This document shows, piece by piece, positions 1-7,832 of a stretch of 36,087 nt of DNA (position 1 is the first letter of the stretch; every line of letters starts with the position of its first letter). The position numbers and the translations under genes are program-made. Source of the stretch: Deltaproteobacteria bacterium (GTDB lineage Bacteria > Desulfobacterota > Binatia > UTPRO1); NCBI GenBank assembly GCA_029262315.1, contig JAJCZP010000047.1, forward strand, positions 1 through 36,087, given 5' to 3'. Under the pieces are notes generated by a model. It was given only the letters and a program-made list of their open reading frames with translations. It had not been told where the DNA came from and ran no database searches.

Positions 1-1
1 G

Positions 2-877
2 CCCGATGGCATGTACGAGCGGACGACCACCGTACTGGACGCCGCCCTTGATGCCGGAATCGGCTACATCGATACCGCGCGCAGCTACGGACGTGCCGAG
101 GAGTTCCTGGCGCGGTGGCTCGAGACCCGACGCATCACTCCGGGCACGCTCGTGGTCGGCAGCAAGTGGGGATACCGGTACACGGCCGACTGGCAGATCG
201 ACGCCGAAGTACACGAACAGAAAGAACTCAGCCGCGCGCGCTTCGAACAGCAACTCGTCGAGAGTCGTGCCCTCCTCGGCGACCATCTCGCGCTCTACCA
301 GATCCACAGCGCCACGGCAGAGTCCGGCTGTCTCGCCGATACCGCATTGCTAACCGCACTGGTCGCAGGCCGTCGCAACGGCTCGTATCGTGCGCTCGGT
401 CTCACCCTAAGCGGAGCGTCAGCGTGTCAGGCACTCGAGCAGGCACTGGCCGCTCGTGTCGACCGCGAGCCGGTATTCGATACCGTCCAAGCCACCTTCA
501 ACTGCCTCGAGCCGTCGCTGGCGCCGCTCCTCGCTGAAGCGCACGCGGCGGGACTCGGGGTCATCGTCAAGGAGGTGCACGCCAACGGCCGGTTGACGCC
601 AGCGAACACACGCCCGGAGGATTCGGAAATGCGCGGGCGACTGGGCGAAATCGCCGGAGAGCTGGGCACCGATCTTGCCGGACTGGCAATCGCCTTCGCC
701 CTCACGCATCCGTTCGTGGACGTCGCCCTGTCGGGCGCCGCCACGACTGAGCACCTCGCCTCCCATGTCGCAGCAACGAAACTGGCTCTCGACGACGGCG
801 CCCGACGCGCAATCGCGGCAGCTGCGGAGGCCCCCGAGCAATACTGGGCGACACGCGGGTCGCTCCCGTGGAGCTGA
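2..877 (+). CDS. Aldo/keto reductase, 5'-truncated by the window edge
   Basis: NAD(P)H-dependent aldo/keto reductase of the (beta/alpha)8 barrel superfamily, expected to reduce aldehydes or ketones in the cytoplasm. The frame is open to the first base, so the N-terminus with the first barrel strand lies outside; the ATG at 11 is probably internal. Family residues visible in order are the Asp and Tyr of GIGYIDTARSYG, the Lys of VVGSKWGY and the His of YQIHSATAESG, together the Asp/Tyr/Lys/His tetrad. The C-terminal cofactor-binding part includes VDVALSGAATTEHL. The substrate cannot be told. The next gene on the same strand follows after 63 bases. Confidence 0.9.
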   Translation, partial: PDGMYERTTTVLDAALDAGIGYIDTARSYGRAEEFLARWLETRRITPGTLVVGSKWGYRYTADWQIDAEVHEQKELSRARFEQQLVESRALLGDHLALYQIHSATAESGCLADTALLTALVAGRRNGSYRALGLTLSGASACQALEQALAARVDREPVFDTVQATFNCLEPSLAPLLAEAHAAGLGVIVKEVHANGRLTPANTRPEDSEMRGRLGEIAGELGTDLAGLAIAFALTHPFVDVALSGAATTEHLASHVAATKLALDDGARRAIAAAAEAPEQYWATRGSLPWS

Positions 878-940
878 GCGGCATCCCGCACCGTCCCGCA
901 ACGTTTCCGTTGACGCCGCACCGCCGCTACAAGTGCGGTC

Positions 941-1540
941 ATGGCCGCCGAGCTCGAGTTCTTCTTCGACTACGGGAGCCCGTACAGCTACCTTGCTGAT
1001 ACCAGGCTGCCCGAACTGTCTACTCGCACCGGATGTATCGTGCGCTATCGACCGATGCTTCTCGGCGGCGTGTTCAAGGCCACGGGGAATCGCTCGCCGT
1101 TCTTCGAGCCGGTCGAGGCCAAGCGTGAGTACGGAGCGGTGGAGCTCCGGAGATGGATCGCCCACTACGGCGTTCCCCTCCAGATGAGCCCCGCCTTCCC
1201 GATCAACACGCTGCCGCTGATGCGACTGGCGCACGCGGCGCAGCGCGCAGGCGTCTTCCCTGCCTTTCATGCGGCCGTGTATCCGGCGTTCTGGGCAGAG
1301 GGGCAGGACCTCGGCGATCTCGACGTCATCACATCTGTCCTACGCGGCGCCAATCTCGATGCCGAAGCGCTCGGCGCATCCGCCGCCGAATCCACGACCA
1401 AGCAGTCGCTCCGCGACACCACCGACGAGGCGATCGAGCGCGGTGTCTTCGGCGCTCCGACTTTCTTCGTGGGGAACGAAATGTTCTTCGGCAACGATCG
1501 CCTGGCCATGGTGGAGTTGGCGCTCGGGAGGTCCGCGTGA
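941..1540 (+). CDS. 2-hydroxychromene-2-carboxylate isomerase-like (DsbA/kappa-GST fold)
   Basis: A 199-residue thioredoxin-fold protein of the DsbA/kappa-class GST family that contains 2-hydroxychromene-2-carboxylate isomerase, a glutathione-dependent enzyme of naphthalene-type aromatic breakdown. Evidence is the N-terminal FFFDYGSPYSYLA, where the first Ser of GSPYSY takes the place of the DsbA active-site Cys, the FPINTLPLMR segment in the helical insertion, and the C-terminal GVFGAPTFFVGNEMFFGNDR typical of the family. Length is normal. No clear ribosome binding site precedes the ATG. Other members act on different GSH conjugates, so the reaction is inferred from the family only. Confidence 0.85.
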   Translation: MAAELEFFFDYGSPYSYLADTRLPELSTRTGCIVRYRPMLLGGVFKATGNRSPFFEPVEAKREYGAVELRRWIAHYGVPLQMSPAFPINTLPLMRLAHAAQRAGVFPAFHAAVYPAFWAEGQDLGDLDVITSVLRGANLDAEALGASAAESTTKQSLRDTTDEAIERGVFGAPTFFVGNEMFFGNDRLAMVELALGRSA

Positions 1541-1580
1541 GCGCCGCCCCGCCGACAACTGGTAGCGCGGGTCGCGCCTC

Positions 1581-1883
1581 TTAGTCCTTCTTCAGCTCGA
1601 TCAAGATCTCCCGAAACTGGACGTCGCTTCTATTGACGGCCGTTTCTCGAGCACCGGGCTGGACGTAGAATACGGTCCCGGGCTCGACCGGAATCTTCAG
1701 CGACTCGCCGCCCTCGAAATCCGCGTCGATGCTACTGCCTTGCACGACGCACATCAGGTATGGCCGCGTGTGCTCGTGAAAGTCGGAGGCCTCACCCGGC
1801 TGGAGGTTCATCTCCCAAACCTTCACGTGCTCATTCTCGAACAGGAGGCGGTTGGCGACATCACCGAGCGTCTTCTCTTCCAT
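1581..1883 (-). CDS. Small cupin-domain protein
   Basis: A 100-residue single-domain cupin, a small beta-barrel that usually binds a divalent metal. The first cupin motif is seen in GEASDFHEHTRPYLMCVVQG (HxH), and the second around VEPGTVFYVQPGARETAVN lacks the usual His, so metal binding may be altered. A ribosome binding site GGAGG lies 7 bases before the ATG. It lies 15 bases downstream of the dienelactone hydrolase gene on the same strand, so the two are probably co-transcribed. Function is unknown beyond the fold; it is not an obvious DNA-binding regulator because there is no helix-turn-helix. Confidence 0.85.
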   Translation of the reverse strand: MEEKTLGDVANRLLFENEHVKVWEMNLQPGEASDFHEHTRPYLMCVVQGSSIDADFEGGESLKIPVEPGTVFYVQPGARETAVNRSDVQFREILIELKKD

Positions 1884-1898
1884 CCGACGTCCTCCGTT

Positions 1899-2549
1899 TC
1901 AGCTGAGAAAGGCGACGACCCGGCGCCACGCGTCCGCGGCGTCGTCAGCCCGGTGTGCGGGTCGCGCCGGATCGTGCACGAAACCGTGCTCCGCCTCCTC
2001 GTACCGCACCAGGGTAGCGCCCGTCGCCTCGAGCGCCGCCACGTCCTCGGGCGGAGTCCAGGGATCACGCTCCCCGACGATGGCCATCACCCGCGCACCC
2101 CGGGAGCTGCCGATCGCGGCAAGCGGCTCTCCTTGATCGGGCGCCCGCCATGCCTTTGGAACCCGCACCATTCCGTAGAACGACACGGCACGATCGAAAC
2201 ACTCGAACCCGGCCGCCTTGAGCGCGTACATGCCGCCCATACAAAATCCAAGCACGGCAACCGGCGTCACCGCAAGGAGATCCACCGCGGCGCGAACGTC
2301 GCCGAGCAGATCGTCGTCACGAATCGTCCCGACCATCTTCAGACGTTCTTCCAACGGGAGCGCCTCGCGACCGGGCCACGGCTCGATGGCCACTACGGCC
2401 CAGTCGTGCTCGCGCGCGAGCCGTGCGACATGTTCATCGAAAAGGGGCCGGAGCCCCATGATGTCCGGCACGAGCACCAGCCCGCGCCGAGGGGTCCCGG
2501 GGGGACGAACGATCTCGATGGGAGTTCCCGACGGCAAAGCTTCACGCAT
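1899..2549 (-). CDS. Dienelactone hydrolase family protein
   Basis: An alpha/beta hydrolase of the dienelactone hydrolase family, about 216 residues. Carboxymethylenebutenolidase members open lactone rings in chlorocatechol-type pathways, but many relatives have other ester substrates. The nucleophile is the Cys in GFCMGGMYAL, the acid the Asp in VGERDPWTP and the base the His in EAEHGFVHD, giving the Cys-Asp-His triad. I prefer the ATG at 2549 over one 21 codons upstream because GGGAGG lies 8 bases before it and the extra residues do not look like family sequence. It heads a two-gene minus-strand unit with the downstream cupin and diverges from the radical SAM gene. Confidence 0.9.
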   Translation of the reverse strand: MREALPSGTPIEIVRPPGTPRRGLVLVPDIMGLRPLFDEHVARLAREHDWAVVAIEPWPGREALPLEERLKMVGTIRDDDLLGDVRAAVDLLAVTPVAVLGFCMGGMYALKAAGFECFDRAVSFYGMVRVPKAWRAPDQGEPLAAIGSSRGARVMAIVGERDPWTPPEDVAALEATGATLVRYEEAEHGFVHDPARPAHRADDAADAWRRVVAFLS

Positions 2550-2663
2550 GCGCCGAACCTCCCACGCGACACGGTGTACGGCAAGGACGAGGCTGGCGGC
2601 GCAATGCGTCACGGACCCCGTTGACTCCGCTCATTGCACCCGCCAGAACGACCGAAGGGTTGA

Positions 2664-2682
2664 GTGGCCACGCGCTGGCCAC
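2664..2682. repeat. Inverted/direct repeat before the radical SAM ribosome binding site
   Basis: GTGGCCA, five bases, then TGGCCAC forms a perfect 7-bp stem. The same bases also read as a direct repeat of GGCCACGCG at 2667-2675 and 2677-2685. It ends 2 bases before GGGAGG at 2685-2690, the ribosome binding site of the gene starting at 2697. It could be a protein-binding site or a leader hairpin; nothing decides between these. Confidence 0.4.
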
Positions 2683-2696
2683 GCGGGAGGGCTGGT

Positions 2697-4256
2697 ATGA
2701 AGATCTATCTGGTCACGCCGAAGAATCCAGAGAGCTTCTGGACGTACGATCGCATCCTGCCGAGTCTCGGCAAGGACTGCATCTTTCCCAACCTCTCGAT
2801 GCCGACAGTCGCGGGCCTGACCCCGCCCGAGAACGAGATCATCCTCTGCGACGAGAACGTCGAAGACATCGACTTCGACGTCGAGGCAGACATCGTCGGT
2901 GTCACCGGCTACATCGTCCACAAGCAACGCATGCTCGAGATCATCACCGCGTTCCGAGCACGTGGACGCTTCGTGGTCGTAGGTGGCCCGTACGCCTCGC
3001 TCTGCCCCGAGGATCTGCGCGGCCTGTGCGACGTCCTCTTCGTCGACGAGGCCGAGGAGACCTGGCCGCTGTTCCTCCGAGATCTCGCAACGGGCACCTG
3101 GCAGGCCGAGTACCGCCCGGAGGAGAAGCCCGCGCTCACCGACTCGCCGACGCCCCGCTTCGATCTACTCCCCGTCGACCGCTACCACGCCATGACCATC
3201 CAATTCGCGCGCGGCTGCCCGTTCAACTGCGAGTTCTGCGACATCATCGTGGTCTACGGACGCCGCCCCCGCGTGAAGAGCGTGCCGCAGGTGATGGCGG
3301 AGATCGAAGAATGCCATCGCCTCGGCGCAACGCAGGTGTTTCTGGTCGACGACAACTTCATCGGCAACAAGAAGCTCGCCAAGGATCTCCTGCGGGAAAT
3401 CGCCGTGTGGAGCGCGGCGCGCGACTACCCCATCTATTTCAACACCGAGGTCTCGCTGAACGTTGCCCAGGACGACGAGCTGCTCGAACTCCTGCAGGCG
3501 GCACACTTCACGACCATTTTCATCGGCATCGAGAGCCCACGAAAGGCCTCCCTCAAAGAGACAAACAAGACACAGAACATGCGCGGCGACCTCGTCGAGA
3601 ACGTGCGCAAGATTCAGTCCTACGGGATGCAAGTGCAAGCGGGAATGATCGTTGGCTTCGACAACGACGATCTCTCCATCTTTGAGGAGCAATTGCGCTT
3701 CATCCAGGATGCCAGGATCCCGGTCTCCATGACGGGGATGTTGCAGGCGATGCCAAAGACTCCGCTGCACGCGCGCATGGCAAAGGAAGGGCGGCTCGAT
3801 GCCGACTCGAAGGGCGACCAGTTCGTGTTCTCGAACATCCTGCCCAAGGCGATGAGCCGCCTCGAGCTCTACAAGGGCTACCGTGAGCTCATCGCCAACC
3901 TCTACGACTTCCGGAACTTCAGGCGCCGCACGCTCGACTTCATCCTGCATCGCGGTCGGCAAGTCGGGCAGGATCTCCAAGTCCGGAAAGGCGAGCTGCG
4001 CCTACTGATGCGGGTGCTCCGCGACACGATCCTCATTACCAACCCACGCCGGGCCTGGTTCACGCTGTCGCTCATCGGCGCCACCCTGCTCAGGAAGCCC
4101 GGCCGTCTAGCCGACGCCGTCAGCTTCGCCATCGTGCACAAAGGCTTGTACGAGTACATGCGCGCGCTCGACCGACACCTCGAGCGCGTCATCCAAGAGC
4201 TCGAGGCCAGCACACCCCCACCCACACGCGCGGCGATCGCGCCCGCGCGTGCCTGA
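2697..4256 (+). CDS. B12-binding radical SAM protein, DUF4070/HpnP-like
   Basis: A cobalamin-dependent radical SAM enzyme of 519 residues. Residues 1-140 form a Rossmann-like B12-binding domain, then the 4Fe-4S site C174-x3-C178-x2-C181 lies in ARGCPFNCEFCDI. The text after it (VYGRRPRVK) and the C-terminal helical part resemble the DUF4070 group that includes hopanoid C-2 methylase HpnP. Members of this class methylate or otherwise modify unactivated carbons in lipids and other products. The ATG at 2697 is chosen because GGGAGG lies 6 bases before it; a start 11 codons upstream has no such signal. The oxidoreductase gene follows after 18 bases. Its substrate is unknown, and a hopanoid role is only one option. 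Confidence 0.88.
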   Translation: MKIYLVTPKNPESFWTYDRILPSLGKDCIFPNLSMPTVAGLTPPENEIILCDENVEDIDFDVEADIVGVTGYIVHKQRMLEIITAFRARGRFVVVGGPYASLCPEDLRGLCDVLFVDEAEETWPLFLRDLATGTWQAEYRPEEKPALTDSPTPRFDLLPVDRYHAMTIQFARGCPFNCEFCDIIVVYGRRPRVKSVPQVMAEIEECHRLGATQVFLVDDNFIGNKKLAKDLLREIAVWSAARDYPIYFNTEVSLNVAQDDELLELLQAAHFTTIFIGIESPRKASLKETNKTQNMRGDLVENVRKIQSYGMQVQAGMIVGFDNDDLSIFEEQLRFIQDARIPVSMTGMLQAMPKTPLHARMAKEGRLDADSKGDQFVFSNILPKAMSRLELYKGYRELIANLYDFRNFRRRTLDFILHRGRQVGQDLQVRKGELRLLMRVLRDTILITNPRRAWFTLSLIGATLLRKPGRLADAVSFAIVHKGLYEYMRALDRHLERVIQELEASTPPPTRAAIAPARA

Positions 4257-4274
4257 ACCCAGCAGGAGGATTCG

Positions 4275-5108
4275 ATGAAATACGGCGTTCTGATGTTTCC
4301 CGCCGACTACGCCATGCCACCGCACGAGCTCGCAGTCGCGGCCGAGGAGCGGGGCTTCGAATCACTGTTCTTCCCGGAACACACCCACATCCCGACGAGT
4401 CGCCTCAGCCCTTATCCGGGCGGCGGCGAGCTGCCGAAGGAGTACTCGCACACGCACGACCTCTTCGTGGCGCTCGGCGCGGCCGCCGCCGCAACGAAGA
4501 CGATCAAGATCGGCGCTGGGATCTGCCTGGTCGTCGAGCGAGATCCGATCACCACCGCCAAAGAGGTCGCGACCGTCGATCAGTTGTCGAACGGCCGCTT
4601 CATCTTCGGCATCGGCGGCGGATGGAACGCCGAAGAAATGGGGAATCACGGCACCAACTTCAAAACTCGCTGGAAACTCCTCCGCGAGCGCATCCTCGCC
4701 ATGAAAGAGATCTGGGCGAAGGACGAAGCGGAGTTCCACGGCGAGTTCGTCGACTTCGATCCGATCTGGTCGTGGCCGAAGCCAGTCCAGAAACCGCACC
4801 CGCCCATCCTAATGGGTGGCGGCACCAATAGCGCGCGCCAACGGGTCGTCGACTTCTGCGACGGATGGCTCCCGATCGGCCTGGCGCATGATGTCGCCGC
4901 CGGCATGAAAGATCTGGCCGAGCGCGCGCAGGCAGCCGGCAAGAAGCCGGAGGACTTTCCCGTCAGTATTTTCGGGGCCGCGCCCGACCCCGACACGATG
5001 AAGCAGTACGCGGATCTCGGCGTCGACCGTGTCAACTTCTGGGTTCCACCCGAGCCGACCGAGAAAGTACTGCCGGTCCTGGATCAATACGCACGGATGT
5101 TGAGATAG
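4275..5108 (+). CDS. LLM-class F420-dependent oxidoreductase
   Basis: A 277-residue luciferase-like monooxygenase (LLM) family TIM-barrel protein. Supporting segments are the start MKYGVLMFPADYAMPPHELA, then FFPEHTHIP, KIGAGICLV, VDQLSNGRFIFGIGGGWN and HPPILMGGG. These match the group usually annotated as F420-dependent, which transfers hydride between deazaflavin F420 and an organic substrate; FMN use cannot be excluded. GGAGG lies just before the ATG. The short spacing after the radical SAM gene suggests one transcript. A small hairpin begins at the stop codon. Confidence 0.9.
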   Translation: MKYGVLMFPADYAMPPHELAVAAEERGFESLFFPEHTHIPTSRLSPYPGGGELPKEYSHTHDLFVALGAAAAATKTIKIGAGICLVVERDPITTAKEVATVDQLSNGRFIFGIGGGWNAEEMGNHGTNFKTRWKLLRERILAMKEIWAKDEAEFHGEFVDFDPIWSWPKPVQKPHPPILMGGGTNSARQRVVDFCDGWLPIGLAHDVAAGMKDLAERAQAAGKKPEDFPVSIFGAAPDPDTMKQYADLGVDRVNFWVPPEPTEKVLPVLDQYARMLR

Positions 5109-5125
5109 AATCTCGCACGAGATTC
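5108..5125. other. Hairpin at the stop codon of the F420-type oxidoreductase gene
   Basis: GAATCTC, loop GCAC, GAGATTC gives a perfect 7-bp stem starting on the last base of the TAG codon. No T-run follows, so it is at best a weak terminator, or a transcript-stabilising hairpin between this gene and the P450. Confidence 0.45.
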
Positions 5126-5149
5126 AGAAACCCCACTAGCCTCACCACC

Positions 5150-5203
5150 GAGCGCGGCCCATAACGGAAGTATGAGCAGCACACTTCCGATTGGGCCGCG
5201 CTC
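5150..5203 (+). promoter_or_regulatory. Long hairpin enclosing the P450 start codon
   Basis: GAGCGCGGCCCA at 5150-5161 pairs with TGGGCCGCGCTC at 5192-5203 (12 bp). After a small internal loop (TAA opposite AT), CGGAAGT at 5165-5171 pairs with ACTTCCG at 5183-5189 (7 bp). The 11-base loop at 5172-5182 begins with the ATG of the cytochrome P450. The only Shine-Dalgarno-like bases, GGAAG, lie within the inner stem. If it folds in the mRNA it should limit translation initiation. This is seen directly; the regulatory role is inferred. Confidence 0.65.
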
Positions 5204-6515
5204 GCCATCCGTCGTGCAGATGCTGCGCTGGATCCGCCGTCCCATCCCCATGCTGGAGGATTGCCGGACGCGCTACGGCGACACGTTCACGATTCGGTTT
5301 CCTGCCATGCCGCCGATGGTGCTGTTCAGCGATCCCGCGGCGGTGAAGGAGATCTTTACCGCTAGCCCCGACGCCCTCCGCGCAGGTGAAGCGAATGCGA
5401 TTCTCGAGCCCTTCCTCGGCACGAACTCGCTGCTGCTGATGGACGGCCAGCGCCACAAACGCGAGCGGAAGCTCCTCATGCCCCCCTTCCATGGTGAGCG
5501 CATGCGCCTCTACGGCGACGTGATGCGCACGCTCGCCGACGACGCCATCGACTCCTGGCCTCTCGGGCGGCCATTCCCGATTCACCCCGAGATGCAGCGC
5601 ATAACGCTCGAGGTCATCCTGCGTACCGTATTCGGCCTCGACGAGGGACCGCAGCTCACCCGCCTTCGCGACCTGCTGACCGAGGCAGCCGCCCTCATCA
5701 CCGATCACCCTCTGTTGATGGTGGAGTTCTTCCAACGGGATTTCGGCCGCCTCACCGCCTGGGGACGTGCGATGCGCCTACGTGAGGAAGCTGATCGCAT
5801 CCTCTTTGCTGAATTCGCACGCCGACGCAGCGCGAGCACGGCCGGACGCGACGACATCCTCAGCATGCTGCTCGAGGCGCGCGACGAGCACGGTCAGCCG
5901 ATGTCGGACATCGAACTCCGGGACGAGATGATGACGCTCTTGATCGCCGGTCACGAAACGACGGCGACGACGCTTGCATGGCTCCTTCATCGCGTGCTGG
6001 CGAACCCGTCGGTCCTCGATGGCCTCCGCGACGAGGTCCAGCACGTCGGGCATGGCGAGCCGATCGCCTCCGAACGCCTCGGCGAGCTCACGCTCCTCGA
6101 TGCTACCATTAAGGAAACCATGCGTACGATGCCGATCATCCCGATGGTCGGACGAGCAGTGCACACACCGACAGCTATCGGTGACATCGAGCTTCCCGTC
6201 GGTGTGGTCGCAGCCCCCTGCATCTATCTCACGCACCACCGCACTGACATCTGGGGAGATCCGCAAGCGTTCAGGCCAGAACGTTTCTTGGAGACCAAGC
6301 CTGGGCCGTACGAGTTCTTTCCGTTCGGCGGCGGCACACGCCACTGTATCGGGGCGGCCTTTGCTTCCTACGAGATGAAGATCGTCATGTCCCAGATCCT
6401 GACGCGTCTCGAGCTCCGCGCGGCTCCGGGATACCGAGCACGTGTCATCCGCCGCGGCATCGCCTTCGCACCGTCAGCCGGCATGCCGGTCGTCGTGGAA
6501 CGCCGCGCGGCCTAG
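5172..6515 (+). CDS. Cytochrome P450
   Basis: A soluble 447-residue bacterial P450 monooxygenase with all hallmark motifs: the I-helix AGHETTA at 259-265 with the oxygen-activating acid/Thr pair, the K-helix ExxR at E315-R318, and the heme loop FPFGGGTRHCIG with the axial Cys392. It has no N-terminal membrane anchor. Style is like the CYP110-type bacterial group, but I cannot assign a family. It probably inserts oxygen into a hydrophobic substrate using separate ferredoxin partners, none of which is encoded in the window. Initiation is unusual: the ATG lies in a hairpin loop and has no accessible ribosome binding site. It may share a transcript with the two upstream oxidoreductase genes. Confidence 0.95.
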   Translation: MSSTLPIGPRSPSVVQMLRWIRRPIPMLEDCRTRYGDTFTIRFPAMPPMVLFSDPAAVKEIFTASPDALRAGEANAILEPFLGTNSLLLMDGQRHKRERKLLMPPFHGERMRLYGDVMRTLADDAIDSWPLGRPFPIHPEMQRITLEVILRTVFGLDEGPQLTRLRDLLTEAAALITDHPLLMVEFFQRDFGRLTAWGRAMRLREEADRILFAEFARRRSASTAGRDDILSMLLEARDEHGQPMSDIELRDEMMTLLIAGHETTATTLAWLLHRVLANPSVLDGLRDEVQHVGHGEPIASERLGELTLLDATIKETMRTMPIIPMVGRAVHTPTAIGDIELPVGVVAAPCIYLTHHRTDIWGDPQAFRPERFLETKPGPYEFFPFGGGTRHCIGAAFASYEMKIVMSQILTRLELRAAPGYRARVIRRGIAFAPSAGMPVVVERRAA

Positions 6516-6650
6516 CCCCTCACCCAACGCCGTGGGTCTCACGTAGGCCGGAGACCGCCGCCAAGCATCGCGGCGCCCAGGTCCAACGCCGGACCGTGGC
6601 ATGCCGCCCGCAGGCTGATGCGAGGGTCGCGTTCTTGTTGCGCGCTGCCC

Positions 6651-7109
6651 TCACTCGGACCGCAGCGCAGGCGAGGCGCTCGCCGCGCCACCTGACATGA
6701 CCGCGCGCATAAAGAACAACGGCCAGATCACCAGCGCCAGATTCGGCAGAAACCAGCCTGGGTTGAACTCTTGCAGCAGCACCCAATAGCTCACGGCCAT
6801 CCCGCCCGCTGCCATCGTCAACGTCAACGATACGATGGCGGACGAGCGCCACAGCGGATCACCCCGCCGCGCCGCCGCTACTGCCTTCAAGCCGAAGAAG
6901 GAGAAGGCGAGATCCATCGGCAAGAACGACCAGTTCCATGCGATGACATCGGGCTGGTCGTAGTTCGCGTACATCCACTCTGGCGGCAGGTGCACGAGCC
7001 CGACCTGCGAAAGCGCGGCAACGCTCCAATAGAGGATGAATGCCACGTCGGTCACCGTCAGCGCGATCGCCAGCGACTTCGGCATACTCGATTCGTGTGC
7101 GCGCCTCAT
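6651..7109 (-). CDS. DUF5360 (YvaD-like) four-TM membrane protein
   Basis: A hydrophobic protein of about 152 residues with four likely membrane helices. The central YDQPDVIAWNWSFLPMDL and the following FSFFGLKAV closely resemble the DUF5360 family typified by Bacillus YvaD, whose function is not established. Its ATG at 7107-7109 overlaps the TGA of the TetR gene as ATGA, so translation is likely coupled; a second ATG at 7085 would shorten it by 8 residues. Being coupled to the TetR regulator, it may be under the same control. Confidence 0.8.
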   Translation of the reverse strand: MRRAHESSMPKSLAIALTVTDVAFILYWSVAALSQVGLVHLPPEWMYANYDQPDVIAWNWSFLPMDLAFSFFGLKAVAAARRGDPLWRSSAIVSLTLTMAAGGMAVSYWVLLQEFNPGWFLPNLALVIWPLFFMRAVMSGGAASASPALRSE

Positions 7110-7702
7110 GCGGCCTCGAAACGCGCCAGGTGACGGACGAGCGTCGCGGCACACTCGCGCTGCTCGTCGCCAAGCATTCGATCGTTCGACACGTGGCGCG
7201 CCAGACGCAACCCCAACCCGTCGACGAGGGCGACGACGTACGCCAGCTCCCGCTTCGCTTCGGCCCGCGTCCGCATCAGTGGGCGGATCAGGTCCTCGAG
7301 CAGTTGCCGCCACTCGGCATATCGCCGGGCGTTCTCCTTGGCGAGTTCGGCGTCGGTCATGGACTCGGCCCAAAATGCCAGCCAGACGCGCCACTCTCGC
7401 ATCCTCGCGGCGTCGAGCGGGAGCGCCTCCAGCAACACCGCCTGCAAACGTGCCCCATGAGACGAGGTACCCTTGGCCGCGTCCATCATGCGGGCGCCGG
7501 CTTGATAGTGGGCGGCTCGCAACGCATCGACCAGCAAGGACCGCCGGTCGGTATAGTAGTGTGTCAGTGCGCCCGTAGTGCAACCCGCCTCGGCGGCTAC
7601 TCTTCGCAGGGTCGCCGCTTTCAGGCCGTCGGCGGCGATGACGTCCCAGCTCGCCGCGACGAACTCGGAACGCTTTTGAATCGGATCGACTGCTTTCGGC
7701 AT
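7106..7702 (-). CDS. TetR/AcrR-family transcriptional regulator (BetI-like)
   Basis: A 198-residue one-domain repressor type. The N-terminal helix-turn-helix is visible in ATLRRVAAEAGCTTGALTHY, and the C-terminal helical ligand-binding region contains WRVWLAFWAESM, a pattern seen in BetI-like members. The ATG at 7702 follows an AGGAAG-type ribosome binding site. Twin palindromes at 7721-7748 lie directly upstream and overlap AT-rich promoter-like bases, so autoregulation and control of the divergent SnoaL-like gene are likely. The stop overlaps the start of the downstream membrane protein gene. The ligand is unknown. Confidence 0.92.
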   Translation of the reverse strand: MPKAVDPIQKRSEFVAASWDVIAADGLKAATLRRVAAEAGCTTGALTHYYTDRRSLLVDALRAAHYQAGARMMDAAKGTSSHGARLQAVLLEALPLDAARMREWRVWLAFWAESMTDAELAKENARRYAEWRQLLEDLIRPLMRTRAEAKRELAYVVALVDGLGLRLARHVSNDRMLGDEQRECAATLVRHLARFEAA

Positions 7703-7720
7703 GTGCTCTTCCTGAGTGAA

Positions 7721-7748
7721 ATAACACCGGTTATATAACTGCTGTTAT
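7721..7748. promoter_or_regulatory. Tandem palindromic operator of the TetR regulator
   Basis: Two abutting 14-bp near-palindromes, ATAACACCGGTTAT (7721-7734) and ATAACTGCTGTTAT (7735-7748), each ATAAC-N4-GTTAT. The pair is itself close to palindromic over 28 bp. It lies between the divergent TetR and SnoaL-like genes, 18 bases before the TetR start, and contains the most AT-rich stretch nearby (TTATATAAC), which could serve as a -10 on either strand. Two sites suggest two TetR dimers. Binding is inferred from position and symmetry. Confidence 0.8.
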
Positions 7749-7832
7749 CTCCAAGGTCAACGGGAGCGTCGCTTGGCCGCCCTGGAAATGAGCGCCGGCG
7801 ACGTGCCATGGTTCCCACGACGGGGAGACCCC

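Noticed and set aside
6535-6556. GGTCTC / GAGACC hairpin after the P450 gene as a terminator
   Set aside because: Only 6 bp with a 10-base loop and no T-run.
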